Assembly (NCBI GenBank): GCA_910584435.1
Contig: CAJUAP010000018.1
Span: forward strand, 3,478-67,477
From: an uncultured Acetatifactor sp.
Lineage (GTDB): Bacteria; Bacillota; Clostridia; Lachnospirales; Lachnospiraceae
DNA length: 64,000 nucleotides
Reading direction: 5' to 3'
The translations under genes and the position numbers were made by a program. The notes under the pieces are model-generated. The model ran no database searches and had not been told where the DNA came from. It was given only the letters and a program-made list of their open reading frames with translations. Positions 25,801 through 34,061 of this stretch are shown piece after piece; positions within the stretch are counted from its first letter, which is position 1, and each line of letters begins with the position of its first letter.

Positions 25801-26877
25801 ATGGCAGCGAGAAGAACAAGAGCAAATCAAAAGGGAAAAATTATTTTGTTTGTCGTGGAGATCATTATTATCATCTTTATGGTGGTGGTTCTGTATCTTG
25901 TGATGAACAGCAAGGCTGGCGAAGGACCCAAGTTGTCTAATTTGGATCCGAAAAAGGTAGAGATACATGAAGAGATAGAGCAGCAGACAGAAGAAGGCGG
26001 TACCATGCATGGCTATATGAATATAGCATTGTTTGGCCTGGATGCGGAGACGGACAGCCAGCTGTTCAGCAACAGCAGAAGCGACTGTACTATGATTGCC
26101 AGCATTAATCTTGACACAGGGGATATTAAGCTGGTCAGCGTTTACCGGGATACTTATCTTAATATCGGTACGGATAAATATCAGAAATGTAATGCAGCCT
26201 ATTCCTTTGGCGGTGCAGAGCAGGCGGTTAAGATGCTGAATATGAATCTGGATATGAACATTACCAATTTTGTGGCGGTGGGTTATAAAGGCTTGAGCAG
26301 TGTCATTGACGGACTGGGCGGTGTATACGTGGATGTAGACAGTGAAGAAATTAAACATATCAATAATTATCAGATTGGTGTGGCAAATGTATTGAAATGT
26401 GACTATACACCGGTTGAAAATACAGGATACCAGTTATTGAATGGTCTGCAGGCATCAGCTTACTGCCGTATCCGTCAGACCGCAGGCAGTGATTTTCAGC
26501 GTACTGCCCGTCAGAGGGAAGTGCTGAAGGCGATTGAAGAGCAGGCGAAGAAAACGGATTTGGCTACGCTGACTAAGGTATTTAATGATTGTATCGGCAA
26601 TATTTATACCAGCCTTGATTCCAAAGATATTCTGGAGCTGCTGCAGAATATCGGTAATTACAAAATTGTGGAGGAAGATGGCTTCCCTCAGGCTGATATG
26701 CGTGGAAATGCCAATGTCGGCGCTTATGGTGCCTGTGTTATCCCCACAAGTCTGGAGGATAATGTGGTATGGCTGCACCAGTTCCTGTTTGATGATCAGG
26801 ATTATACGGTTACGGATAGTGTAAAGGAATACAGTCAGAAAATCAAGTCGGATACAGCCGCATATCTTCAAAAATAA
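25801..26877 (+). CDS. LytR-CpsA-Psr family cell wall glycopolymer ligase
   Basis: LCP proteins attach finished polysaccharides from the lipid carrier to peptidoglycan. The 358-residue protein has a short cytoplasmic basic tail, one membrane helix (IILFVVEIIIIIFMVVVLYL) and an outside LCP domain: SRSDCTMIASINLDTGDIKLVSVYRDTYL with the phosphate-binding arginines, NAAYSFGG, VIDGLGGVYVDV, YCRIRQTAGSDFQRTARQ. It starts 15 bases after the sugar transferase gene and is clearly part of the same operon. Confidence 0.93.
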   Translation: MAARRTRANQKGKIILFVVEIIIIIFMVVVLYLVMNSKAGEGPKLSNLDPKKVEIHEEIEQQTEEGGTMHGYMNIALFGLDAETDSQLFSNSRSDCTMIASINLDTGDIKLVSVYRDTYLNIGTDKYQKCNAAYSFGGAEQAVKMLNMNLDMNITNFVAVGYKGLSSVIDGLGGVYVDVDSEEIKHINNYQIGVANVLKCDYTPVENTGYQLLNGLQASAYCRIRQTAGSDFQRTARQREVLKAIEEQAKKTDLATLTKVFNDCIGNIYTSLDSKDILELLQNIGNYKIVEEDGFPQADMRGNANVGAYGACVIPTSLEDNVVWLHQFLFDDQDYTVTDSVKEYSQKIKSDTAAYLQK

Positions 26878-26899
26878 GATTGTATTGGGGTGAAACGTA

Positions 26900-26938
26900 T
26901 GGGAAGGGGGCTTTGGGCTCCCTTTCTCATTTTGCAGG
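26900..26938 (+). terminator. Weak terminator-like hairpin after LCP gene
   Basis: AAGGGGGC and GCTCCCTT pair and are followed by TTCTCATTTT. The stem is imperfect; partial read-through to the next glycosyltransferase is likely. Confidence 0.35.
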
Positions 26939-26972
26939 ACGGATTCCATGAGATAAAAAGAGGTGCTGATAT

Positions 26973-27917
26973 TTGAAGATTGATGTGATTATTCCTATAT
27001 ATAAACCGGGCAAGGCTCTCTTTGCGCTTCTGGACAGGCTGCAGGGGCAGACAGTGCCGATTCAAAGTATTATTTTAATGAACACAGGGAAAAAAAATTT
27101 TGAACGGCTGGTGTCCGAAAGTGAGTTTGGAGAGAAATATTCCAATGTCATAGTACATCATCTGGCTAAGAGGGAATTTGACCATGGAGGAACGCGGCAT
27201 CAGGGGGTGCAGTATTCCCATGGGGACGTTTTCGTGATGATGACCCAGGATGCATGGCCTGTGGATTCTTATCTGATAGAACATTTGGTTAAAGCCCTGA
27301 AGGGAAAGGTGGCAGTGGCATATGCCAGGCAGGTATCCGCAGAAAATGCCCCGGAATTTGAGAAGATATCCAGAGGATACAATTACCCGGCCAAATCCCA
27401 GGTAAAGACAGCCGCGGATTTGGATAGGCTGGGAATTAAGACTTTTTTCTGTTCCAATGTATGTGCTGCATACAGGAGGGATGTCTATGAGGAATCGGGC
27501 GGATTTATCAGGCATACAATTTTTAATGAGGATATGATATATGCTGCAGGGGTGATTAGGGCAGGATATGGGGTAGCCTATGCGGCTGAGGCTGAAGTGG
27601 TGCATTCTCATAATTACACTAATTGGATGCAGCTGCGGCGCAATTTTGATTTGGGCGTGTCACAGGCAGATCATCCGGAGGTATTTGCAGGTGTGGCATC
27701 GGAAGCGGAGGGAAAGAAGCTGGCAGTTGCAGCGTGGAAGTATCTTCGGAATAGAAAATGCCTCTGCAAATTTCCCGGCTTCTGCCTTCAATGCGGCTTC
27801 AAGTATGCAGGATATCTGATGGGAAGGCATTATAAGTCTATGCCTGAGCGTTTGATATTGCGTATTACAATGAATCAGGAGTATTGGAAGCAGGGAACAA
27901 ATTGCCGCGAGCGGTAA
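26973..27917 (+). CDS. Family 2 glycosyltransferase with repeat-encoded C-terminus
   Basis: The 314-residue enzyme starts at TTG 26973 behind AGAGGTG. GT2 features are IDVIIPIYKPGKALFALLDR, MNTGKKNF, FDHGGTRHQGV, MMTQDAWPVD at the metal site, FCSNVCAAYRRDVYEESGGF and EDMIYAAGVIRAGY. It resembles rhamnosyltransferases of the RgpB type. The last seven residues (GTNCRER) and the stop codon are encoded by the hairpin repeat at 27894-27940, so the repeat has become part of the gene. Confidence 0.87.
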   Translation: MKIDVIIPIYKPGKALFALLDRLQGQTVPIQSIILMNTGKKNFERLVSESEFGEKYSNVIVHHLAKREFDHGGTRHQGVQYSHGDVFVMMTQDAWPVDSYLIEHLVKALKGKVAVAYARQVSAENAPEFEKISRGYNYPAKSQVKTAADLDRLGIKTFFCSNVCAAYRRDVYEESGGFIRHTIFNEDMIYAAGVIRAGYGVAYAAEAEVVHSHNYTNWMQLRRNFDLGVSQADHPEVFAGVASEAEGKKLAVAAWKYLRNRKCLCKFPGFCLQCGFKYAGYLMGRHYKSMPERLILRITMNQEYWKQGTNCRER

Positions 27918-28018
27918 TTAAGACAGTCTCGGAACGGAGGCAGAAATAAGGGGGGCTGAAGTGGAGAGACCGGAACAAATTGCCGCGAGCGGCAATTAAA
28001 ACAGTCTCGGAACGGAGG
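27894..28018 (+). repeat. Two 47-bp direct repeats with hairpin core
   Basis: Copies at 27894-27940 and 27972-28018 differ at two positions. Each has a hairpin core, in the second copy AATTGCCGC GA GCGGCAATT, and ends with CTCGGAACGGAGG. The first copy supplies the stop codon of the upstream glycosyltransferase gene. A third, partial copy is at 1180-1214. Confidence 0.85.
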
Positions 28019-28081
28019 TGCCCGGAAGGAAATTACAGCTGCGCCCTATGCAGATGGAATTTTCTTCCCTTCAGGGGCACC
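28017..28081 (+). promoter_or_regulatory. Long leader hairpin upstream of glmS
   Basis: GGTGCCC and GGGCACC enclose GGAAG/CTTCC, AAATT/AATTT and CTGC/GCAG, giving one long interrupted stem that ends 35 bases before the glmS start. It does not carry the conserved core of the glmS ribozyme. Control of glmS by this structure is only an inference. Confidence 0.5.
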
Positions 28082-28116
28082 GAAGTGAAGAGACGGAACT
28101 GGAATAGGAGGACAGT

Positions 28117-29967
28117 ATGTGTGGAATTGTAGGTTATATTGGAAAAGAGCCGTCGGCTCAGGCGGCGCCGATTATTTTGGATGGTCTGGCAAAACTGGAG
28201 TACAGGGGGTATGATTCGGCGGGGATGGCAATCTATGACGGGGAGAAGATTAACACCCGGAAAGCCATTGGACGACTGAAGATTCTGGAAAATCTCACCA
28301 GGGGAGGAGAAGATATGCCGGGGTCTGCAGGAATCGGACATACCAGATGGGCAAGCCACGGGGCGCCCAGTGATATCAATGCCCATCCTCATACAAATGC
28401 CGCAGGAACCATTGCGGTAGTTCACAATGGAATTATAGAAAATTATATTTATTTAAAAAAGAAGCTGAAGAATAAGGGATTTCAATTTGTATCCGAGACG
28501 GACACGGAAGTATTGGCACATATGCTGGAATACTATTACAAGGGGAATCCGCTGGAGGCCATCACAAAGGTACTGCATCGGGTAGAGGGAGCCTATGCGC
28601 TGGGGATTATGTTCGCGGATCACCCGGAAGAAATCTATGCCGCACGCAAGGACAGCCCATTGATTGTGGGAAGAAATGAGACCGGCAGCTTTATTGCATC
28701 AGATGTTCCTGCCATTTTGAAATATACCAGAACGGTTTATTATATGGACAATCAGGAGGTGGCGGCGCTTCGCGGGGACGGTCTGCGTTTCTATTCACTG
28801 GATGAGGAGGAAGTAGAGAAAGAGCCGGTTACCATAGACTGGGATGCCGATGCCGCAGAGAAAGCAGGCTATGAACATTTCATGTTAAAGGAAATGTATG
28901 AGCAGCCCAAGACCATTATAGATACCATTTCTCCCAGGCTTCAGGGAGCAAAAGAGAATGCGGGCGATATCGTTATAGAAGAGCTGCATATGACGGACGA
29001 GGAACTCCGGGCAGTACAAAAGATTCATATTGTTGCCTGCGGTTCTGCTTACCATGCAGGTGTCACGGGAAAATATGTGCTGGAGGGATTGGCCCGGATA
29101 CCAGTAGAAGTGGATCTGGCAAGTGAATTCCGTTATCGCAACCCGATTCTGGGAGAGGGCAGTCTGGTGCTTGTTATCAGCCAGTCAGGAGAAACCGCAG
29201 ATACAATGGCGGCGTTACGGGATTCCAAAGCCAAAGGTTATAAGGTTCTGGGTATTGTAAACGTGGTGGGAAGCTCCATTGCCAGGGAAGCTGATGCCTG
29301 TCTGTACACCTGGGCCGGGCCGGAGATAGCCGTAGCGACTACTAAGGCGTACAGTGCACAGCTGGCGGCGCTCTATCTGCTGGCTATGAAATTTGCAAGG
29401 GTCAGAGGATTGATGTCCGATGAGGTATTTGCAGGGCTTTTGGCAGATTTGCGCCGCCTTCCGGACCAGATTGAGCTCCTGCTGGCACAGAAGCAGTCCA
29501 TACAGCATTTTGCAAATCGCTACCTGGGGGCAAAGGACATTTTCTTTATCGGAAGGGGCATCGACTATGCTATTTCTCTGGAAGGCTCTCTGAAATTAAA
29601 GGAAATTTCCTATATTCATTCGGAGGCGTATGCGGCAGGTGAATTAAAGCATGGAACCATTTCGCTCATTGAGGACGGAACGTTGGTGGTAGCTGTGTCC
29701 ACACAGCCGGAACTTTATCAGAAGACCATCAGCAATATTCAGGAGGTAAAGGCAAGGGGTGCATTTGTCATGGCAGTGACCAATGAAGAGAATAAGGCTA
29801 TGGAAAAAGTGTCGGATTATGTGGTATCCATTCCGGAGACCAATCCGTATTTCGCTAATTCATTGGCTATTATTCCGCTGCAGCTTTTTGCATATTATGT
29901 GGCAGTGGGCAGGGGATGCGATGTGGATAAACCAAGGAATCTGGCAAAATCCGTAACGATTGAATAA
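28117..29967 (+). CDS. glmS: Glutamine-fructose-6-phosphate aminotransferase (isomerising)
   Basis: GlmS makes glucosamine 6-phosphate from fructose 6-phosphate and glutamine, the entry to UDP-GlcNAc and wall polymers. The 616-residue protein has the N-terminal glutaminase domain with nucleophile Cys2 (MCGIVGYIG), HTRWASHG and NGIIENY, then two SIS sugar-isomerase domains (ACGSAYHAGVTGKY, VISQSGETADTMAALR, EGSLKLKEISYIHSEAYAAGELKHG) and the usual end DKPRNLAKSVTIE. AGGAGG precedes the ATG. It lies at the end of the glycosyltransferase series and supplies precursor. Confidence 0.97.
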   Translation: MCGIVGYIGKEPSAQAAPIILDGLAKLEYRGYDSAGMAIYDGEKINTRKAIGRLKILENLTRGGEDMPGSAGIGHTRWASHGAPSDINAHPHTNAAGTIAVVHNGIIENYIYLKKKLKNKGFQFVSETDTEVLAHMLEYYYKGNPLEAITKVLHRVEGAYALGIMFADHPEEIYAARKDSPLIVGRNETGSFIASDVPAILKYTRTVYYMDNQEVAALRGDGLRFYSLDEEEVEKEPVTIDWDADAAEKAGYEHFMLKEMYEQPKTIIDTISPRLQGAKENAGDIVIEELHMTDEELRAVQKIHIVACGSAYHAGVTGKYVLEGLARIPVEVDLASEFRYRNPILGEGSLVLVISQSGETADTMAALRDSKAKGYKVLGIVNVVGSSIAREADACLYTWAGPEIAVATTKAYSAQLAALYLLAMKFARVRGLMSDEVFAGLLADLRRLPDQIELLLAQKQSIQHFANRYLGAKDIFFIGRGIDYAISLEGSLKLKEISYIHSEAYAAGELKHGTISLIEDGTLVVAVSTQPELYQKTISNIQEVKARGAFVMAVTNEENKAMEKVSDYVVSIPETNPYFANSLAIIPLQLFAYYVAVGRGCDVDKPRNLAKSVTIE

Positions 29968-30096
29968 TATGAAATTCCAGCGGCACAAACAATCTTCACA
30001 ATCCTTTCAAAAGAAAAACACATTTTTGTCACAATTTCGAGATATACTGTGTTCATCAAAGGAAATGAAACAGTATTTTTCGAGGAGGTAATCGTT

Positions 30097-31449
30097 ATGT
30101 ACGATAATGAAATTTATTCTAATTCAGAAACAGGGAGATATACAGAATACCAGACCAGCAGTGCCGCAGATCATTCGGTAAATTCAGAGCAGGCAGCAGG
30201 AAGCGGAAGCAGTGCCGGAAAAGAGAAGAAGAAAAAGGGCAGTGTCCGCAAGGTGGTGCTGAGTGCAGGAATGGGATTGGCATTTGGATTGTTTGCAGGA
30301 GGCGGATTCTATGCAGTGAAGGTTGGGACGGAGCAGTTCATTCCGGCAGAGAATCAGGATGCAGTTGTGACGGATCAGAAAGAGATACAGGGCATAGGGG
30401 GCGATGGTCCTCTGACAAATATCAATCAGATTACTTATGTCAGGGATGATGTCTCTGAAGTGGTAGAGGAAGTAATGCCGGCCATGGTGTCAATCATCAA
30501 TAATTATACCAATACCGGCACAGGTATGACAATCTGGGGACAGAGATATGATTACAGCCAGCCTGGGGTATCCAGCGGTTCAGGAATTATTTTAGCAGAA
30601 AACGAGAGTGAACTTTTGATTGTGACCAACAACCATGTGGTGGAGGACACGGATGAGCTGCAGGTTATTTTTATAGATGGCTCCACCGCTACCGCCAATG
30701 TAAAAGGGCTGGACTCCGAAATGGATCTGGCAGTGATTTCCGTAGCGCTGGATGCTTTGTCCGAAGAAACCAGAAGCGCCATTACCGTTGCTACTTTGGG
30801 CAACAGTGATGATTTGAAGCTTGGTTCTCCTGTCATTGCTATCGGTAATGCGCTGGGATATGGCCAGTCTGTTACGGGCGGCATGATAAGCGCTCTGAAC
30901 CGTGAGATGACGGCGGAGGATGGCTCCACAGGTATCTTTATTCAGACGGATGCAGCGATTAACCACGGTAATTCCGGCGGCGCGTTGTTGAATATCAATG
31001 GTGAGGTGATTGGTATTAACTCCAGCAAAATGGATGGTTACAGCGTGGAGGGTATGGGATATGCGATTCCCATTAGTTCTGCCAGCCCGATCATTGCGGA
31101 ATTGATGGAGCGCCAGACCAGGACGGAATTGGTGGCCGAAGAAGAAAAAGGCTATATGGGCATATCCATGCGGGATGTTACCTCGCAGTATGCAAGCATG
31201 CTGGGGATTCCACAGGGAATATCCGTACAGGAGATAGAAGAAGGTTCCGCAGCCGAGAAGGCAGGCATGATGAAGTATGATATCATTGTGAAGTTTGACG
31301 GCCAGAAGGTATCCACGGGTGAAAAACTTACAGAAACAGTAGGATATTACAGAGCCGGAGAAACTGTGACTGTGACGGTGCAGCGTCTTGTAAACGGTGC
31401 ATATGAAACCATCGATCTGGAACTAACCTTGGGAAGCAGGGAGCAGTAG
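30097..31449 (+). CDS. HtrA/DegP-like membrane-anchored serine protease
   Basis: A 450-residue quality-control protease. A cytoplasmic tail of about 45 residues rich in Ser and Glu is followed by one membrane helix (VVLSAGMGLAFGLFAGGGFY), an outside trypsin-like domain with His in VTNNHVVED, Asp in SEMDLAVISV and Ser in NHGNSGGALLN, and a C-terminal PDZ domain (MGISMRDVTSQYASMLGIP). The catalytic triad is complete. I choose 30097 because GAGGAGGTAATCGTT gives a strong ribosome site; an earlier TTC/ATG-type extension from 30049 has none. A repeat motif CGGCACAAACAATC lies in the gap before it. Confidence 0.93.
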   Translation: MYDNEIYSNSETGRYTEYQTSSAADHSVNSEQAAGSGSSAGKEKKKKGSVRKVVLSAGMGLAFGLFAGGGFYAVKVGTEQFIPAENQDAVVTDQKEIQGIGGDGPLTNINQITYVRDDVSEVVEEVMPAMVSIINNYTNTGTGMTIWGQRYDYSQPGVSSGSGIILAENESELLIVTNNHVVEDTDELQVIFIDGSTATANVKGLDSEMDLAVISVALDALSEETRSAITVATLGNSDDLKLGSPVIAIGNALGYGQSVTGGMISALNREMTAEDGSTGIFIQTDAAINHGNSGGALLNINGEVIGINSSKMDGYSVEGMGYAIPISSASPIIAELMERQTRTELVAEEEKGYMGISMRDVTSQYASMLGIPQGISVQEIEEGSAAEKAGMMKYDIIVKFDGQKVSTGEKLTETVGYYRAGETVTVTVQRLVNGAYETIDLELTLGSREQ

Positions 31450-31821
31450 ATAATAGAGAGAAGAAAACAGCAGGTGACAATAGAGATTCCCAGGCAGCCA
31501 TAACAGGCGGACCTGGGATTTCTCTTTACTGCAGGAAAATACCTGTCTATGCGATATAATCCCCGGGAAAATCCAAGCTGTGCCCAAAGCCTTCGAGAAG
31601 GCCTGCTGCTGTGAACGGAGTGGGCAGCAGCACAAATATCACAACGGTTCAGACAGGTCGCTGAACTGCAGCAGAATATCGTTACCGTTCACTCGTCACT
31701 ACCGCCTTCCGAATCTTGTGCAGTCCTGGTTGACTTCTATGCGGCTTCATTTTATAATACTTTTGAGTTACATATGCTTTTTCTTCAGGTTTAAGAGAAA
31801 AGCACAGAAATGAGGAAAACT
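31450..31821. other. 372-bp intergenic region with hairpins
   Basis: After the HtrA terminator (31482-31527) the gap has a hairpin CTGCTGCTG/CAGCAGCAC (31606-31632) and an AACGGTTCAG/CTGAACTG inverted repeat (31643-31670). No gene is seen. The promoter for the next operon should lie between 31680 and 31790 but I could not place it. Confidence 0.6.
31482..31527 (+). terminator. Terminator after HtrA gene
   Basis: GAGATTCCCAGG pairs with CCTGGGATTTCTC, followed by TTT. Confidence 0.65.
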
Positions 31822-32928
31822 ATGAAAAAAGAAAAGAAACCAAAGACACACAAAGTTTTGAAATTTGTCGGCAGATTATTTCTGGTACTTATGTCTTTTC
31901 TGCTGATAGCATTTGTCGGTGCATATGCTGCTCTGTGGCTGATTTGTCATGGCCCCAGTCCTGCTGCAAGGGATTTGTTCGTGTCAACCATATTGGAGAC
32001 CGGCCAGATGAAATTCCTGGCATCCTGGTATTTCAGCGAAGAGGAAATCCTTGCCATTACCGGCCGTAACGGCATGACCCACAATGAGGAAGAGGTGAAT
32101 CCTGATATGATTGTGATTCCGGTGCAGGGTTCGGCCGTGAGTCCTGATGAGGAAGAGCAGGAGCTTCCGGATGTGGAGATAGTGGAGATATCAGGGCATT
32201 CCTTTTTTGCCAAGCTGATGATTGTCCGCGATCCTGCCAGAATCAGACTTGCCACAATTTATCCTTGGTCTGATGATGCGCACAGTAAGAGCGGATTGAC
32301 ATTGGAGCAGCTGGTGCAGCAGGAGGATTGTATCGGCGGAGTGAACGGCGGTGAGTATCAATCCCTGGGCAATTGGGGCGGACAGCCTAAGGGGCTTGTG
32401 GTATGCAATGGAGAGATTCAATACAATGTGCCGCAGGCCGGGGATGTTATGATTGGCTTCAATGAGGATAATGTGCTCATTATAGCAGATACAGGCACTA
32501 TGTCTGCAGGACAGGTAGAAGCCTTCGTTGCCGAAAATCAGATCCGGGATGCCGTGAGCTTTAAGGATATTGATGACGGGGATGACAATCACTTTACCAA
32601 GCTGATTATCAATGGTACCGCTACGGAATTCAGCGGCAGCGGCAGCGGAGCAAATCCGCGGACGGCAATCGGACAGAAGGCTGACGGGACGGTGCTTCTG
32701 CTGGTAACGGATGGCCGGGGAGCCGGCGGACATTTGGGCGCTACGGCAAGAGATTTGATTTCTATTATGCAGGAGTACGGTGCGGTAAATGCAGCGAATC
32801 TGGACGGCGGCAGTTCTTCGGCCATGTATTATGACGGCGCATATGAAATGTCCAGCGTAACACTATATTATGCCACATCTTCCTGGCTGCTGCCCACAGC
32901 ATTTGTGGTAGATAAGAAGGGGGATTGA
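31822..32928 (+). CDS. Phosphodiester glycosidase domain protein (NAGPA family), membrane anchored
   Basis: The 368-residue protein has one N-terminal membrane helix (FLVLMSFLLIAFVGAYAALW) and an outside NAGPA domain (PF09992): GGVNGGEYQSLGNWGGQPKG, NPRTAIGQKADGTVLLLVTDGR, and NAANLDGGSSSAMYYDG. Family members cleave phosphodiester-linked sugars, for example uncovering enzyme in animals and teichoic-acid or exopolysaccharide processing in bacteria. I choose the ATG at 31822 (GAGG seven bases upstream); one at 31810 would add four residues. It ends three bases before the next gene. Confidence 0.85.
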   Translation: MKKEKKPKTHKVLKFVGRLFLVLMSFLLIAFVGAYAALWLICHGPSPAARDLFVSTILETGQMKFLASWYFSEEEILAITGRNGMTHNEEEVNPDMIVIPVQGSAVSPDEEEQELPDVEIVEISGHSFFAKLMIVRDPARIRLATIYPWSDDAHSKSGLTLEQLVQQEDCIGGVNGGEYQSLGNWGGQPKGLVVCNGEIQYNVPQAGDVMIGFNEDNVLIIADTGTMSAGQVEAFVAENQIRDAVSFKDIDDGDDNHFTKLIINGTATEFSGSGSGANPRTAIGQKADGTVLLLVTDGRGAGGHLGATARDLISIMQEYGAVNAANLDGGSSSAMYYDGAYEMSSVTLYYATSSWLLPTAFVVDKKGD

Positions 32929-32931
32929 CAG

Positions 32932-34050
32932 ATGACTGGTAATAAGAAGAAATTTCCGGTATTTCTGCTGGGATATTTTATATTTTTGGCGGCACTGGTT
33001 TTGTTTTGGGCATATGTGCTTGGGTATGTGAGGGATTGCCTGATTACATATGAGGCTTCTCAGCCGGAACGTGTTATAGAGGCATTTGTCACGGAATTAG
33101 AAGAGGGAAAGATTGATGAGATGATTACTTTTCCTGCTGCGGGGAATAGATTTGAGGATATGGATATTGTGAAAAACCGCTATATGTCATATCTTACCGG
33201 GCAGAATATCAGTTTTGAGAAGGCATCCGGAAGCTATGATGTGCAGAAACCGGTTTATAATATCTATGCCGGTGACAGGAAAATGGCGTCAATAGCGTTA
33301 AGGGAGGTATCATCTCAGCCATTGATGTTTATTCTTGCCGTACAGGAATGGGAGATTTCCTCTGTGGAGCCTGTATTTGACACAGGGGAAAAGAATCTGC
33401 TGATTCATGTGCCTGCAGGCTGTACTGTTGAAATCAACGGAGTTGCTGCGGATGAACGGGAGCTGACCGGAAGTGAATGGGACATGGAAGAATTTGAATA
33501 TGCGGCGGAATATGTGGAGGTGCCTTATATTGTGGAGTATGAGGTAGCAGAGCTGTTCGAGGCGCCGGAGGTGGTGATACGGGACAGTTATGGCCGGGAG
33601 ATGGAATATACGGAAGAAGAGGGCGTGATAGAAGCGCTTGCTTTTCCGGCCGGTCAGATAGAGGATGCATTGGCCGACTATGTATTGCAGAATGCCAAGA
33701 ATTATTCGGACTTTTTCTCAGGAGACCTGGCCGGAGGCAGAAACAGTGTGCAGCCTCTCAGGTATATGTTTCCGAAGGATTCTTATTTCTTAGAGCAGGC
33801 TGACCATTACCGCAGAAATGATTTGTGGATGTACAGCCAGCATCAGACACCTACGTTTGCCAATGAGAGCGTGAGCAATTATGTGAGATACTCCGAAGAC
33901 TTTTTCTCATGTGATGTGTACTTTGAGAAGACCATGGTACTTACCAAGACCGGTGAAGTCAGGACAGTTGTGACAAATGATAAATATTATTATGTCAATA
34001 TTGACGGCAAGTGGGTGGTTGTGGATATGAGAACCATACTTGGGGAGTGA
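32932..34050 (+). CDS. Membrane-anchored protein of unknown function
   Basis: The 372-residue protein has a basic N-terminus, one membrane helix (FPVFLLGYFIFLAALVLFWAYV) and a mostly beta outside part that is rich in Glu. The last 110 residues (NYVRYSEDFFSCDVYFEKTMV..NDKYYYVNIDGKWVVVDMRT) look like an NTF2-type fold. I do not recognise the family. Its start is three bases after the phosphodiester glycosidase stop and its end overlaps or touches the start of the pectinesterase-like gene, so the three are probably one transcript. Confidence 0.7.
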   Translation: MTGNKKKFPVFLLGYFIFLAALVLFWAYVLGYVRDCLITYEASQPERVIEAFVTELEEGKIDEMITFPAAGNRFEDMDIVKNRYMSYLTGQNISFEKASGSYDVQKPVYNIYAGDRKMASIALREVSSQPLMFILAVQEWEISSVEPVFDTGEKNLLIHVPAGCTVEINGVAADERELTGSEWDMEEFEYAAEYVEVPYIVEYEVAELFEAPEVVIRDSYGREMEYTEEEGVIEALAFPAGQIEDALADYVLQNAKNYSDFFSGDLAGGRNSVQPLRYMFPKDSYFLEQADHYRRNDLWMYSQHQTPTFANESVSNYVRYSEDFFSCDVYFEKTMVLTKTGEVRTVVTNDKYYYVNIDGKWVVVDMRTILGE

Positions 34051-34061
34051 CGGGGGGTACG

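Noticed and set aside
27940..28116. glmS ribozyme
   Set aside because: The conserved ribozyme core was not found in the leader; only direct repeats and one long stem are seen.
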